From: Lysobacteraceae bacterium
GTDB taxonomy: Bacteria; Pseudomonadota; Gammaproteobacteria; Nitrococcales; AK92
Assembly: GCA_012523465.1 (NCBI GenBank)
Contig: JAAYIK010000011.1
Coordinates: 1 to 64,000, forward strand
DNA length: 64,000 nucleotides
Direction: 5' to 3'
How positions within the stretch are numbered: position 1 is the first letter of the stretch; each line of letters opens with the position of its first letter. This document shows positions 8,867 to 20,538 of the stretch, piece after piece. The notes under the pieces were generated by a model. It was not told the DNA's origin. It did not search any database and saw only the letters and a list, made by a program, of their open reading frames with translations. Both the position numbers and the translations under genes were made by a program.

Positions 8867-9319
8867 ATGCAAACAAGACACCGGGGCGTGACCCTGCTCG
8901 AGCTGATCGTGGTGGTCGCCATCATTGGCCTGCTTGCCGCCATCGCCTATCCCAGCTACAACGAGCACGTGAAGAAAACCCGCCGGGCCGATGCCGCCGG
9001 CGCCCTGATGGGGCTGGCCAGCGCACTCGAGCGGCAGTACACCACCAAGTTCACCTACAAAGGCAATGCCGTCGGCAACGCCGATACCGGCACCCCTGCC
9101 ATCTACGCCTCCCAGGTGCCGGTCGACGGCGGCACCAAGTCCTACGATCTGCAGATCGTTGCCGCCGACGATTCGCACTTCATCATTCGGGCCATCCCCA
9201 CCGGCCCCCAGGTGGGCGACGGCTTCCTGCAGCTCAGCTCGACCGGCGAGCGCGGCTGGGATCGCAACAACAACGGAAAAATCGACGCCGACGAGAAATG
9301 CTGGGAGAAATCCTGCTGA
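8867..9319 (+). CDS. pilE: Type IV pilus minor pilin PilE
   Basis: About 150 residues. Leader MQTRHRG, then VTLLELIVVVAIIGLLAAIAYPSYNEHV, with Glu+5 and the YPSYxxxV continuation typical of PilE-type pilins. Two Cys near the C-terminus (EKCWEKSC) could form the small disulphide loop. ATG 8867 gives a 7-residue leader and has GAGG upstream; an earlier ATG at 8846 overlaps the pilY2 stop but would give an unusually long leader. Part of the minor-pilin operon. Confidence 0.9.
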   Translation: MQTRHRGVTLLELIVVVAIIGLLAAIAYPSYNEHVKKTRRADAAGALMGLASALERQYTTKFTYKGNAVGNADTGTPAIYASQVPVDGGTKSYDLQIVAADDSHFIIRAIPTGPQVGDGFLQLSSTGERGWDRNNNGKIDADEKCWEKSC

Positions 9320-9410
9320 CCCTGCAGGCTCGCTTGCCGCCCTATTTCTCAAGCAATCGCGACAAAAAAGGAGTCGAAGCCGGACTAGCGAAGGCAGGGA
9401 GGCCTCGCAC

Positions 9411-9983
9411 ATGCGCCGAGACGCTCAACTCGCTTTCTCCCTAATCGAGCTGCTCGTCGTCATCGCCTTGCTTGCGATTCTCGCACCGCTTGCCGTCGGC
9501 GGACTCGGGCGGCTGACCCAGGACGCGCGCATGGCTGCCGCCCTCAACGATTTTCACGGCGCACTGGAGCTAAGCCGCAGCCATGCCATCCGCTCCGGCC
9601 AGTCCACGGTCATTTGCAAATCGGCCGACGGCCGCCGCTGCACCCAAAGCGGCGACTGGGACCAGGGCTGGCTGGCGTTTGAGGATCGCAATCGCGACGG
9701 CAACTGCATCGATGCCGATGGCGACGGGCGCTGCGACGACGATGGCGGCCGCATTGTCCTGCAAGGCGAGGGAATACAGCGGTGGCGCTTGCGGCTAGTG
9801 GCTTCGGGTCAGTATCCGCGCTACCGGATCCGTTTCGAACCGTCCGGCCTGGCCCCGGGTCATGCCACCACCTTTTCTCTATGCGACCTGACCGGCCGCC
9901 ACCCGCCGCGCGGGCTGGTGGTGTCGATGCTGGGCAGGATCCGCCCGTCCCAGGAGGGCGACAACCACCGCTGCGACCGGTGA
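9411..9983 (+). CDS. fimT: Second FimT/GspH-type pseudopilin with acidic insert
   Basis: The 190-residue product has leader MRRDAQLA followed by FSLIELLVVIALLAILAPLAV, a class III pilin helix with Glu+5. Unusually the residue at -1 is Ala rather than Gly, which PilD tolerates less well. Residues ~91-113 form two successive acidic loops (DRNRDGNC and DADGDGRCDDDG) resembling calcium-binding repeats, with two Cys that could pair. The start at 9411 has GGGAGG eight bases upstream. It is the last gene of the pilin operon and runs convergently into ispH with a 15-base gap. In Pseudomonas fimT lies at the other end of this cluster. Confidence 0.82.
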   Translation: MRRDAQLAFSLIELLVVIALLAILAPLAVGGLGRLTQDARMAAALNDFHGALELSRSHAIRSGQSTVICKSADGRRCTQSGDWDQGWLAFEDRNRDGNCIDADGDGRCDDDGGRIVLQGEGIQRWRLRLVASGQYPRYRIRFEPSGLAPGHATTFSLCDLTGRHPPRGLVVSMLGRIRPSQEGDNHRCDR

Positions 9984-9998
9984 GGGCAGCCGGCCGGA

Positions 9999-10973
9999 CT
10001 AGCCCGCCACCTGCTGCCCCCGCGCCAGGCGCACCAATTCGCGCGGCAGGGAAAAGGTGATATGCTCCTCGCGCCCGCGCATCGGCTCGCCCAGCACCGC
10101 GCCCCAGCCCTGCAGCCGGGCCACGACCTCCTGCACCAGCACCTCGGGAGCAGAGGCGCCGGCGGTGACGCCGATGGCCTTGGCCTCCTGCACCCACTCG
10201 CGCCGAATGTCGTCGGCGCCGTCGATCAAGTAAGCGGGCACGCCACCGCGCTCGGCCAGCTCACGCAGGCGATTGGAGTTGGAGCTGTTGCGGGAACCGA
10301 CCACCAGCAGCACGTTGACCTTCCGGACCAGCTCCTTGACGGCGTCCTGACGGTTCTGGGTGGCGTAGCAGATGTCGTCCTTGCGCGGACCGCGCAGCTT
10401 GGGAAAGCGCTTGCGCAAGGCCTCGATGATCTTGGCGGTGTCGTCCATGGACAGCGTGGTCTGGCTGGAATAGGCCAGGTCGTCGGGGTTCTTGACCTCC
10501 AGCCTTTCCACGTCTTCCAGCGTTTCCACCAGATAAATCGCCCCGCGGCTGGCACCCTCGCCGACATACTGGCCGATGGTGCCCTCGACCTCGGGATGGC
10601 CGCTGTGGCCGATGAGGATGACTTCGCGTCCCTCCTGGGCGTGCTTGCGCACCTCGATGTGGACCTTGGTCACCAGCGGGCAAGTGGCGTCGAACACCCG
10701 CAGGCCGCGGCGGCGAGCCTCGTCCTGGACGGCACGCGACACGCCGTGGGCGGAGAAGATCACGGTGGCGCCGTCCGGCACCTCGTCCAGCTCAGCCACG
10801 AAGATCGCCCCCTTCTTGCGCAGCCCATCAACCACGAAGCGATTGTGCACGACCTCGTGGCGCACGTAGATGGGCGCGCCGAATAGTTCCAGTGCCCGTT
10901 CGACGATACTGATGGCGCGATCGACGCCGGCGCAGAATCCGCGCGGGCTGGCGAGCAGGATGGTCTGCTGCAT
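9999..10973 (-). CDS. ispH: 4-hydroxy-3-methylbut-2-enyl diphosphate reductase IspH
   Basis: The last enzyme of the MEP isoprenoid pathway, a cytosolic [4Fe-4S] enzyme converting HMBPP to IPP and DMAPP. The 324 residues include the three cluster cysteines in their family contexts: [11 protein letters not shown] (near residue 13), [10 protein letters not shown] (near 97) and CYATQNRQ (near 198). Conserved HxxVHN and SAHGVS segments are also present. ATG 10973 has CGGAG upstream. It begins two bases before the lspA stop region, so it is co-transcribed with ileS-lspA. Pseudomonas has fkpB between lspA and ispH; here it is absent. Confidence 0.96.
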   Translation of the reverse strand: MQQTILLASPRGFCAGVDRAISIVERALELFGAPIYVRHEVVHNRFVVDGLRKKGAIFVAELDEVPDGATVIFSAHGVSRAVQDEARRRGLRVFDATCPLVTKVHIEVRKHAQEGREVILIGHSGHPEVEGTIGQYVGEGASRGAIYLVETLEDVERLEVKNPDDLAYSSQTTLSMDDTAKIIEALRKRFPKLRGPRKDDICYATQNRQDAVKELVRKVNVLLVVGSRNSSNSNRLRELAERGGVPAYLIDGADDIRREWVQEAKAIGVTAGASAPEVLVQEVVARLQGWGAVLGEPMRGREEHITFSLPRELVRLARGQQVAG

Positions 10974-10975
10974 TG

Positions 10976-11464
10976 TCAACTCCGTTGCTGTTCCGGCTTG
11001 ACCAGGAACATATGGGCGATCATGACGACGACGCCAACCGTGATGGCGCTGTCGGCGACGTTGAAGACTGGCCAGCTCCAGCGGTCATAGTACAGCCAAA
11101 TGAAATCGATGACGTGGCCGTACAGCAGCCGGTCGATCAGGTTGCCGACCGCTCCGCCCAGTATCAACGCAATGGACAGCGAAAGCCAGCGATCGCGGTC
11201 GTTGATTTGGCGCAGCCAGCGGATGAGGAATACGCTCACGGCCACCGCCAGCAGGCTGAAAAACCAGCGTTGCCAGCCGCCATGAGCGGCCAGAAAGCTG
11301 AAGGCAGCGCCGCGGTTGTAGCTGAGCGTCAGGTTGAAACCCGGCAGCACCGGCACCAGCGCATGCAGCTCCAGCCAACGCTCGGCGGCCAGCTTGGTCA
11401 GCTGATCGACGATCACCACCAAGCCGGCCACGCTCAGCCATTTCGCCGCCCAGCCGCGCACCAT
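10976..11464 (-). CDS. lspA: Lipoprotein signal peptidase LspA
   Basis: An inner-membrane aspartyl protease that removes the signal peptide of prolipoproteins after diacylglyceryl transfer. 162 residues with four hydrophobic helices. The two catalytic aspartates lie in [12 protein letters not shown] and FNVADSAI, and the conserved NxGAAFSFL segment is present ([10 protein letters not shown]). The ATG at 11464 overlaps the ileS stop (ATGA), so translation is coupled; longer in-frame starts would reach into ileS and are unlikely. Confidence 0.95.
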   Translation of the reverse strand: MVRGWAAKWLSVAGLVVIVDQLTKLAAERWLELHALVPVLPGFNLTLSYNRGAAFSFLAAHGGWQRWFFSLLAVAVSVFLIRWLRQINDRDRWLSLSIALILGGAVGNLIDRLLYGHVIDFIWLYYDRWSWPVFNVADSAITVGVVVMIAHMFLVKPEQQRS

Positions 11465-14280
11465 CAAGCGTACTTCCGCACCTCGCCGGCACCGTCGACG
11501 TTCTCGATGCAGCGGCCGCACAGCTGGGGATGCTGCGGGTTCGACCCCACGTCCTCACGCCGGTGCCAACAGCGCACGCACTTGGCGTACTCCAGCGGCG
11601 TCACACGGACATAGAGCTCGACGCCGCTGTCGGTCGTCTCCTGGGCCGCGTCATCGGGCCTGTCCTCCAGTGCATGTACCTGGGCGTAGGAGGTGATCAG
11701 CACGAAGCGCAGCTCGTCTTCCAGCTTGTCCAGGGTCTGCTTGAGCGCCGGCGGGCAATAGAGATCGACGGACGCCTCCAGCTCGCTGCCGATGAGCCCC
11801 GCGTTGCGGGCCTTCTCAATCTGCCGCGCCACGCACTCTCGCACCTCAATCACCTGATCCCAGAATGCCCTGTCCATGCCGCCTTCTGGCAGCTCAGCCA
11901 GGTTCTCGTACCAAGTCTCGAGGAAGACCGACTCGGAGCGCTGGCCGGGAATATGCCGCCATATCTCGTCGGCGGTGAAGCTCAGGATTGGAGCCAGCCA
12001 GCGCACCAGCGCCTCGATGATATGGTACATCGCGGTCTGCGCCGAGCGGCGGGCCAGGCTTGCCGCCTGGGTGGTGTACTGGCGGTCCTTGATGATGCTG
12101 AGATAAAAGCTGCCCATGTCGACCACGCAGAAGTTGTGGATCTTCTGGTAGATGACATGGAATTCGTAGTCTTCATAGGCGCGCTCAATGTGCGCCTGCA
12201 ACTGCCGGGTCCTGTCCACCGCCCAGCGATCCAGCGGCAGCATCTGCTTCGCCGGCACCAGATGTTGGGCCGGGTCGAAGCCGTGCAGGTTAGCCAGTAG
12301 GAAGCGCGCCGTGTTGCGGATGCGGCGGTAGGAATCGGCCAGCCGCTTGAGGATCTCATCGGAGACCGGGATCTCGCCGCTGTAGTCCACCGACGCCACC
12401 CACAGCCGCAGAATGTCGGCGCCGAGGGTATCCATGACCTTCTGCGGGGCGATCACGTTGCCCAACGATTTCGACATCTTGCGGCCTTCGGCATCCACCG
12501 TGAAGCCGTGGGTGAGCACGCCTCGGTACGGGGCATCGCCCCGCATGGCCACCGCGGTCAGCAGCGAGGACTGGAACCAGCCGCGGTGCTGGTCCGAACC
12601 TTCCAGATATAGGTCAGCCGGCACGCTGTGCCCTTCTCGATGCTCCAGCACGGTAGCATGGGTGGTGCCGGAGTCGAACCAGACGTCGAGGATGTCGGTG
12701 ACCTTCTCGTAGCGATCGGCCTCGTCACCCAGCAGCTCACGCGGATCCAGGTCGTCCCAGGCGTCAAGCCCGTCGCGCTCGATGCGCTGCGCCACCTCCT
12801 CGATCAGCCGCGGCGTCTCAGGATGTGGTTCGCCGGTCTTCTTGTCGACAAAGAAGGCAATCGGCACGCCCCAGTAGCGTTGCCGCGAGATGCACCAGTC
12901 GGGACGGTTACGCACCATGCCGTCGATGCGCGCCCGCCCCCAGCTGGGCGTGAACCGGACCCGCTCGATGGCGCTCAGGGCCTGCTCCCGCAGCCCTTCT
13001 TTGTCCATGCTGATGAACCACTGTGGGGTGGCGCGGAAGATGATAGGGGTCTTGTGACGCCAGCAGTTCGGGTAGCTGTGCTGGTAATCCTCGTTGTGCA
13101 GCAGCATGCCGCGCTCGCGCAGCACCCGGATGATCTCGTCGTTGGCCTTGAACACCGGCATGCCGGCAAACAGCGGCGTGTCCGGCAGGAAGCGGCCGTC
13201 GCCGCCGACCGGGTTCTCAGTCAGCAGCCCATAGCGCTGGCCGACGATGTAGTCCTCAAGACCGTGGCCAGGCGCAGTGTGGACGGCGCCGGTGCCGCTG
13301 TCGGTGGTGACGTGCTCGCCCAGCACCACCGGTACCTGCCGCTCGTAGAACGGATGCTGCAGCTTGAGGTGCTCAAGGGCGCTGCCGCTGAAGCGGGCCA
13401 GCACCGGCGCCTGCGCCAAGCCGTAGCGGCTCAGCGCCTCCTCGCGCAGGGCTTCCGCCAGCACCAGGCCTTCGCCGTCGCCAGCAGCGACCAGCACGTA
13501 CTCCAGCTCCGGATGCAGCGCGACCGCCTGGTTGGCCGGCAGCGTCCAGGGCGTGGTGGTCCAGATCACCACCGAGATGCGCTGCAGCTCGGCAGCGGCG
13601 TTCATGCGCCGCAACGCCTCCGCGACGTCCGTCACCGGGAAGCGCACATCGATGGCGGGCGAGGTGCGCTGCTCGTACTCGACCTCAGCTTCGGCCAGGG
13701 CCGAGCCGCAGTCGATGCACCAGTGCACCGGCTTGAAGCCGCGCGTCACGTGGCCACGCTCATAGATCCGACCCAGGGCGCGCAGGATGCCGGCCTCGAT
13801 CTTAGGATCCATGGTCAGGTACGGCCGCTCCCAGTCCCCGAACACGCCCATGCGAATGAAGTCCCGCCGCTGCCCTTCGATTTGCTTCTCGGCAAATGCC
13901 CGACAAGCGGCGCGGAACTCCTTGGCGGTCACCTTGTCGCCGACCTTGCCGACCTGCTTTTCCACCATCAGCTCGATGGGTAGGCCGTGGCAATCCCAGC
14001 CCGGGATGTACAGCGCGTCATAGCCGGCCATGTTGCGGCTCTTGACGATGATGTCCTTAAGGATCTTGTTAACGGCGTGACCGATATGGATGTCGCCGTT
14101 GGCGTAGGGCGGCCCATCGTGGAGCGTGAACCGCTTTCGGCCGGCGCGCGCCTGGCGCTGCTTGCGATAGATGTCGAGCTTCTCCCAATGTGCCAGCCAT
14201 TCCGGCTCGCGCTTGGCCAGATTGGCCCGCATTGGGAAGTCGGTCTGGGGCAGGTTGAGGGTATGCTTGTAGTCAGTCAC
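11464..14280 (-). CDS. ileS: Isoleucine-tRNA ligase IleS
   Basis: A class Ia aminoacyl-tRNA synthetase charging tRNA-Ile. With the GTG start at 14280 it is 938 residues, the usual bacterial length. HIGH is at residues 65-68 ([11 protein letters not shown]) and KMSKS is in [12 protein letters not shown]. The editing (CP1) domain contains [11 protein letters not shown] and the C-terminal zinc site is [10 protein letters not shown] with CGRC near the end. AAGGACGG precedes the GTG by about eight bases. Frames further upstream run into ribF-side sequence and do not match the family. It lies downstream of ribF and upstream of lspA, an arrangement common in Gram-negatives. Confidence 0.97.
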   Translation of the reverse strand: MTDYKHTLNLPQTDFPMRANLAKREPEWLAHWEKLDIYRKQRQARAGRKRFTLHDGPPYANGDIHIGHAVNKILKDIIVKSRNMAGYDALYIPGWDCHGLPIELMVEKQVGKVGDKVTAKEFRAACRAFAEKQIEGQRRDFIRMGVFGDWERPYLTMDPKIEAGILRALGRIYERGHVTRGFKPVHWCIDCGSALAEAEVEYEQRTSPAIDVRFPVTDVAEALRRMNAAAELQRISVVIWTTTPWTLPANQAVALHPELEYVLVAAGDGEGLVLAEALREEALSRYGLAQAPVLARFSGSALEHLKLQHPFYERQVPVVLGEHVTTDSGTGAVHTAPGHGLEDYIVGQRYGLLTENPVGGDGRFLPDTPLFAGMPVFKANDEIIRVLRERGMLLHNEDYQHSYPNCWRHKTPIIFRATPQWFISMDKEGLREQALSAIERVRFTPSWGRARIDGMVRNRPDWCISRQRYWGVPIAFFVDKKTGEPHPETPRLIEEVAQRIERDGLDAWDDLDPRELLGDEADRYEKVTDILDVWFDSGTTHATVLEHREGHSVPADLYLEGSDQHRGWFQSSLLTAVAMRGDAPYRGVLTHGFTVDAEGRKMSKSLGNVIAPQKVMDTLGADILRLWVASVDYSGEIPVSDEILKRLADSYRRIRNTARFLLANLHGFDPAQHLVPAKQMLPLDRWAVDRTRQLQAHIERAYEDYEFHVIYQKIHNFCVVDMGSFYLSIIKDRQYTTQAASLARRSAQTAMYHIIEALVRWLAPILSFTADEIWRHIPGQRSESVFLETWYENLAELPEGGMDRAFWDQVIEVRECVARQIEKARNAGLIGSELEASVDLYCPPALKQTLDKLEDELRFVLITSYAQVHALEDRPDDAAQETTDSGVELYVRVTPLEYAKCVRCWHRREDVGSNPQHPQLCGRCIENVDGAGEVRKYA

Positions 14281-14353
14281 CTTGCTATTCCGTCCTTCTG
14301 AGGTCTCGCAAGCCGTGCTCTGCGAAACCCTCTTGCGCCCTGCCGGAACTCCG

Positions 14354-15286
14354 CTAGGGCCGAGCCGAAAAATACGCGCGGGCAGCCGCCGCGTCCCGAT
14401 CCATTTGTCGCCGTAAAGCGTCCAGCGAGTCGAATCGCTCCTCGCCGCGCAAAAACCGTAAAAACTGGACTTCCAGCCGCTTGCCGTACAGATCTCCGCT
14501 GAAGTCGAACAAATGCACCTCCAGCAGCACCCGGGTGCCGTTGACCGTGGGGCGCGTCCCCAGGCTGGCCACGGCAGGCCGGAACCGCTCCTCCCCATCC
14601 AGCCGCGCCTGAACCACGAAGATTCCCTGCAGGGGCGGGCGGTGCCGGAAGGCGATATTGGCCGTCGGGTAGCCGAGGTTGCGCCCCAGGGCCTGGCCGC
14701 GAATCACGCGACCACAAATGCCGTACGGCCGCCCCAACAGCCGGGCCGCCAAGTCGAGGTCGCCCGCTGCCAGCGCCTGCCGGATCCGGGTGCTGCTGAC
14801 GCGCTCCCCGCCATCGGCAACGGTCGGCATTCGTGCCACGGTGAAGCCGTGGCGCTCGCCGGCAGCCTGCAGCATGGCAAAATCACCGCGGCGCCCATGG
14901 CCGAAGCGAAAATCGTCCCCCACCATCAAGAAGCGCACACCGAGCCGCGCCACCAGCAGCTCATTGATGAAGGCCTCGGCCGACATTTGCGCCAGCCGCG
15001 GCCCGAAGCGCAGGCATAGCGCCCGGTCGATGCCGGTCCCTGCCAGGGCGTTGAGCTTGTCGCGCAGCTCAGTCAGGCGCGCCGGCGCGCTCTGCGGCTG
15101 GAAATACTCCAGCGGTTGCGGTTCGAAGATGACAACCGTGACCGGCAGCCGGCGGCTGCGCCCTTCCTGTTCCAGGCGGGCCAGAACGGCGCGGTGGCCG
15201 CGGTGGACCCCATCGAAGTTGCCGATGGTGGCCACGCAACCATGATGGTGCGCCCGGAGATTGTGCCAGCCGCGAATCAGTTCCAT
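14354..15286 (-). CDS. ribF: Bifunctional riboflavin kinase/FAD synthetase RibF
   Basis: Converts riboflavin to FMN and then FAD in the cytosol. 310 residues. The N-terminal adenylyltransferase half has [10 protein letters not shown] at about residues 22-31 and SSTRIRQAL near 165; the C-terminal flavokinase half has GYPTANI near 207, the ATP/riboflavin-binding PTAN motif. It lies 73 bases upstream of ileS on the same strand, matching the conserved murJ/ribF/ileS/lspA neighbourhood. Confidence 0.96.
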   Translation of the reverse strand: MELIRGWHNLRAHHHGCVATIGNFDGVHRGHRAVLARLEQEGRSRRLPVTVVIFEPQPLEYFQPQSAPARLTELRDKLNALAGTGIDRALCLRFGPRLAQMSAEAFINELLVARLGVRFLMVGDDFRFGHGRRGDFAMLQAAGERHGFTVARMPTVADGGERVSSTRIRQALAAGDLDLAARLLGRPYGICGRVIRGQALGRNLGYPTANIAFRHRPPLQGIFVVQARLDGEERFRPAVASLGTRPTVNGTRVLLEVHLFDFSGDLYGKRLEVQFLRFLRGEERFDSLDALRRQMDRDAAAARAYFSARP

Positions 15287-15358
15287 TCAGCCGCCAAAAT
15301 CCTAAAAGCGATCAATTATAAGGCAGTTGCATCGGATTGCATGGTTGCAGTCGCCGTT

Positions 15359-16912
15359 TTACGGCTCCCGCAGCGAATGCCAGCGCAGTCCCAGCAGCGT
15401 CAGCACAGCAAAGTAAACCAATACGCCGACACCCACGGTCAGCAGCAGCGCCCCGACCCGCAACCACAGCGAACCCTCCAGCCACAAGTCGGCCTGCGTG
15501 GCCGGCCAGTACAATGCCAGCGCCATTAGCAACGTGGCAATGGCCACCAGCTGACGCAACCGCCGCCACCCCGCACCAGGCCGATAAACCCCCAGCCGCC
15601 TTAGCCCGGCGAGCAGCATCAGGGCATTGACCCAGGCGGCAATGGCCGTCACCAGCGCCAGCGCAGCATGCCCGACCCCGGTATGGCGCAGCGCAAGCAC
15701 CGCAAGCGCGCTCAGCACCATGTTGAGCGCCATGCTGATGACCGCAAAGCGCACCGGCGTGCGCGTGTCCTGGCGGGCGAAATAACCTGGCGCCAGTACT
15801 TTCACCAGGATAAACCCGGTCAGCCCCAACGCATAGGTGGACAAGCTCATGCTGGCCGCCAACACGTCCAGCTGCTGAAACTCGCCGTACAGGAACAAGG
15901 TCGCCAGCATGGGCTGAGCCAGCATCACCAGTCCAACCGTGGCCGGTACCGAGATCAGCAGCACCCAGCGCAGGGCCCAATCGAGGGTCTGGGTGAAACG
16001 CTCGGGACTGGCCTTGGCATGCTCGCTCGCCAGCCGAGGCAGTATCACCGTCCCCAGCGCCACCCCGAAGATGCCGAGGGGAAACTCCACCAGCCGGTCG
16101 GAAAAATACAGCCAGCTGACGCTGCCGGTGACGAGGAAGGAGGCCAGCACGGTGTCGACCAGCAGATTGATCTGGGCCACCGAGGAACCGAAGACGGCCG
16201 GCCCCATCAGCTGAAGTATGCGTCGCACGCCGGCATCGGACCAGCTCGGCCGTGGCCAGCACAGCATGCGCAGGCGGGCCAGATAAGGCAGCATCAACGC
16301 CAGCTGCAGCGCACCGGCGACGAAAACCCCTATCGCCAGCGCTACGATGGGCCGGCTCGCATGCTGCGCTCCCCACAGGGCGGCAGCGATCAGCGTCAGA
16401 TTGAGCAGCACCGGCGCGAAAGCCGGCGGCCCGAAAATGCCGTAGCTGTTCAGCACGCCCGCAGCGCAGGCTGCAAGCGATATGAACAGCAGATACGAAA
16501 AGGTCCAGCGCAGCATGGTCGAGGCCAGCTCGAAGCGCACGGGATCGTCGAGGAAGCCCGGCGCGAACAGGCCCACGACATGGGGCGCGAACACGATGCC
16601 CAGCGCGGTGATAACCAGCAGCACCAGCCCCAACGATCCCGAGGCGGCGGCGACTAAGCGCCTCACGTCGGCCGGCTCGCGAGTCTCCTTATACTCGGTG
16701 ACGACTGGCACGAACGCCTGCGAGAAGGCGCCTTCCGCGAACAGGCGGCGCATGAAGTTGGGAATCTTGAAGGCGACGAAGAAGGCGTCGGTGGCAGCGC
16801 CCGAACCGAAGGTGGCGCCGATGATGACGTCCCGCGCCAACCCCAGGATGCGCGACAGCAGCGTCAGCGAGCCGAAGGTCGTGATTGCTCGAGCCAGACC
16901 TGTTTTCTTCAT
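15359..16912 (-). CDS. murJ: Lipid II flippase MurJ
   Basis: A polytopic MOP-superfamily transporter that moves the peptidoglycan precursor lipid II across the inner membrane. 517 residues with about 14 hydrophobic segments. The N-terminus (MKKTGLARAITTFGSLTLLSRILG) and FGSGAATDAFFVAFKIPNFMRRLFAEGAFSQAFVPV are strongly conserved MurJ segments with the essential Arg residues. The start at 16912 is chosen because the 25 residues upstream do not resemble the family. It is divergent from rpsT, sharing a ~150-base promoter region. Confidence 0.95.
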   Translation of the reverse strand: MKKTGLARAITTFGSLTLLSRILGLARDVIIGATFGSGAATDAFFVAFKIPNFMRRLFAEGAFSQAFVPVVTEYKETREPADVRRLVAAASGSLGLVLLVITALGIVFAPHVVGLFAPGFLDDPVRFELASTMLRWTFSYLLFISLAACAAGVLNSYGIFGPPAFAPVLLNLTLIAAALWGAQHASRPIVALAIGVFVAGALQLALMLPYLARLRMLCWPRPSWSDAGVRRILQLMGPAVFGSSVAQINLLVDTVLASFLVTGSVSWLYFSDRLVEFPLGIFGVALGTVILPRLASEHAKASPERFTQTLDWALRWVLLISVPATVGLVMLAQPMLATLFLYGEFQQLDVLAASMSLSTYALGLTGFILVKVLAPGYFARQDTRTPVRFAVISMALNMVLSALAVLALRHTGVGHAALALVTAIAAWVNALMLLAGLRRLGVYRPGAGWRRLRQLVAIATLLMALALYWPATQADLWLEGSLWLRVGALLLTVGVGVLVYFAVLTLLGLRWHSLREP

Positions 16913-16993
16913 CGCCAGACGCTGCCCGTTGTTGATTCGCTTGCTTGGCCGAGCGCCAATCATAATGATCGCACGCCTGGCTGACACCCCATA

Positions 16994-17022
16994 TTGACAA
17001 ACGCCGCCGGAATCAGGATATT
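16994..17022 (+). promoter_or_regulatory. Sigma-70 promoter of rpsT
   Basis: TTGACA (16994-16999) and GATATT (17017-17022) are separated by 17 bp, about 45 bases upstream of the rpsT start. A perfect -35 box fits a highly expressed ribosomal protein gene. Confidence 0.65.
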
Positions 17023-17065
17023 GTCTGGCCTTTCGATCAGCTTGGGCATTTCCAGGAGTTCACCC

Positions 17066-17338
17066 TTGGCCAATATCGCGTCCGCAAAGAAGCGCGCTCG
17101 CCAAGCCGAGAAGCGCCGTTTGCACAATAAAGCGCGCCGCTCCATGCTGCGCACTTACATCAAGAAGGTGGTGCGCGCCATCGAAAGCGGCGACAAGGCG
17201 CAAGCGGAAGCGGCGTACAAGGCGGCGGTTCCCATCATTGACCGGATGGCTTGCAAGGGCCTGATCCACAAGAACAAGGCTAGCCGACACAAGAGCCGCC
17301 TGAACGCTCGCATCAAGCAGATGCAGGCTTCCGCCTAA
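17066..17338 (+). CDS. rpsT: 30S ribosomal protein S20
   Basis: With the TTG start at 17066 the product is 90 residues and begins (M)[17 protein letters not shown], the canonical S20 N-terminus. CAGGAG at 17053-17058 is correctly placed for it. E. coli rpsT also uses UUG, which is part of its poor initiation and autoregulation, so the rare start is probably conserved for control. S20 is a primary 16S rRNA-binding protein. A longer frame exists upstream but would extend into the promoter. Monocistronic, with its own terminator. Confidence 0.96.
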   Translation: MANIASAKKRARQAEKRRLHNKARRSMLRTYIKKVVRAIESGDKAQAEAAYKAAVPIIDRMACKGLIHKNKASRHKSRLNARIKQMQASA

Positions 17339-17363
17339 AGGCAACGGCTTAGACGAGCACGAG

Positions 17364-17393
17364 AAAAGCCGGCTTCTGCCGGCTTTTCCTTTT
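17364..17393 (+). terminator. Bidirectional terminator between rpsT and proB
   Basis: Stem AAAAGCCGGC / GCCGGCTTTT with loop TTCT, followed by CCTTTT. The A-run on the left also gives a T-run on the minus strand, so it can serve the convergent proB transcript. Confidence 0.88.
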
Positions 17394-17437
17394 GCTGACA
17401 GGCGGGCAGCAAGCACCCTGCCCGCGTTGCCGGATCG

Positions 17438-19730
<2,293 letters not shown>

Positions 19731-19746
19731 CTAGCGTTCATACGGT

Positions 19747-20010
19747 TCAGGACGCGAGCGGAACAACGTTCACGTACTTGCGCTGACGCGGTCCCTTGAC
19801 CCGGAACTCGACCTGGCCGTCGACCAGCGCAAACAGGGTGTGATCCTTGCCAATGCCGACGTTCTCGCCCGGGTGGAAGCGGGTACCGCGCTGACGCACG
19901 ATGATGTTGCCGGCCCGCACGACCTCACCGCCGAAACGCTTGACGCCAAGTCGTTTGCTATGCGAGTCGCGGCCGTTTCGAGTGCTACCGCCTGCTTTTT
20001 TCTGTGCCAT
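19747..20010 (-). CDS. rpmA: 50S ribosomal protein L27
   Basis: 87 residues with the standard bacterial L27 sequence: [20 protein letters not shown] at the N-terminus (this tail reaches the peptidyl-transferase centre) and [21 protein letters not shown] in the middle. Directly downstream of rplU with a 12-base gap, so in one transcript with it. Confidence 0.97.
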   Translation of the reverse strand: MAQKKAGGSTRNGRDSHSKRLGVKRFGGEVVRAGNIIVRQRGTRFHPGENVGIGKDHTLFALVDGQVEFRVKGPRQRKYVNVVPLAS

Positions 20011-20022
20011 GGCCTATACCTC

Positions 20023-20337
20023 TCAGCCGGCGCTGATGCCGGTGATCTTGATCTCGGTGAACTGCTGGCGATGGCCAAACTCACGCCGATAGTTCTTGCG
20101 CCGACGGAACTTCACCGCAGTGACCTTCTTGGACTTGCCGTGAGCCACCACTTCGGCGGTCACGCTGGCGCCGGCGACAACAGGCGTGCCGATCTTGACC
20201 TCACCGCCATTATTGACCATGAGCACCTGGTCAAAATCGACGGTCGTCCCCTGCTCGACGTCCAGCTTTTCGACGCGCAGGGTATCGCCCTCGGCCACGC
20301 GGTACTGCTTGCCACCGGTCTTGATGACGGCGTACAT
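20023..20337 (-). CDS. rplU: 50S ribosomal protein L21
   Basis: 104 residues beginning [18 protein letters not shown], the conserved L21 N-terminus, with [16 protein letters not shown] toward the C-terminus (23S rRNA binding). First gene of rplU-rpmA, with a strong promoter 45-70 bases upstream. Divergent from ispB, as in Pseudomonas and E. coli. Confidence 0.97.
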   Translation of the reverse strand: MYAVIKTGGKQYRVAEGDTLRVEKLDVEQGTTVDFDQVLMVNNGGEVKIGTPVVAGASVTAEVVAHGKSKKVTAVKFRRRKNYRREFGHRQQFTEIKITGISAG

Positions 20338-20381
20338 ATTCCGTTACTCCCAACGCATACGCGAATTCAGTAAGGCGCGAG

Positions 20382-20410
20382 ATTTTATCCTTTCCGAAAG
20401 ATGCGGTCAA
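20382..20410 (-). promoter_or_regulatory. Sigma-70 promoter of rplU-rpmA
   Basis: On the minus strand TTGACC (20405-20410) and TAAAAT (20382-20387) are separated by 17 bp, about 45 bases before the rplU ATG. Confidence 0.75.
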
Positions 20411-20478
20411 ACGGCATCCGCTGATGCGACCGAGACCGCGCCACGCCCCCATCTTAGCACGACTGGAGCCAGCCTAGC

Positions 20479-20507
20479 TTGACACCCGCCGGAGCGCTTT
20501 CTAGGAT
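20479..20507 (+). promoter_or_regulatory. Sigma-70 promoter of ispB
   Basis: TTGACA (20479-20484) and TAGGAT (20502-20507) are separated by 17 bp, about 30 bases before the ispB ATG. Confidence 0.7.
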
Positions 20508-20538
20508 GCTGCGACCATCCTGTGGACCTCCCTAGCCC

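Noticed and set aside
12628-13983. A 451-residue frame on the plus strand
   Set aside because: It is antisense to ileS, which has all family motifs; the frame exists because of high GC at the third position, and its translation has no recognisable domain.
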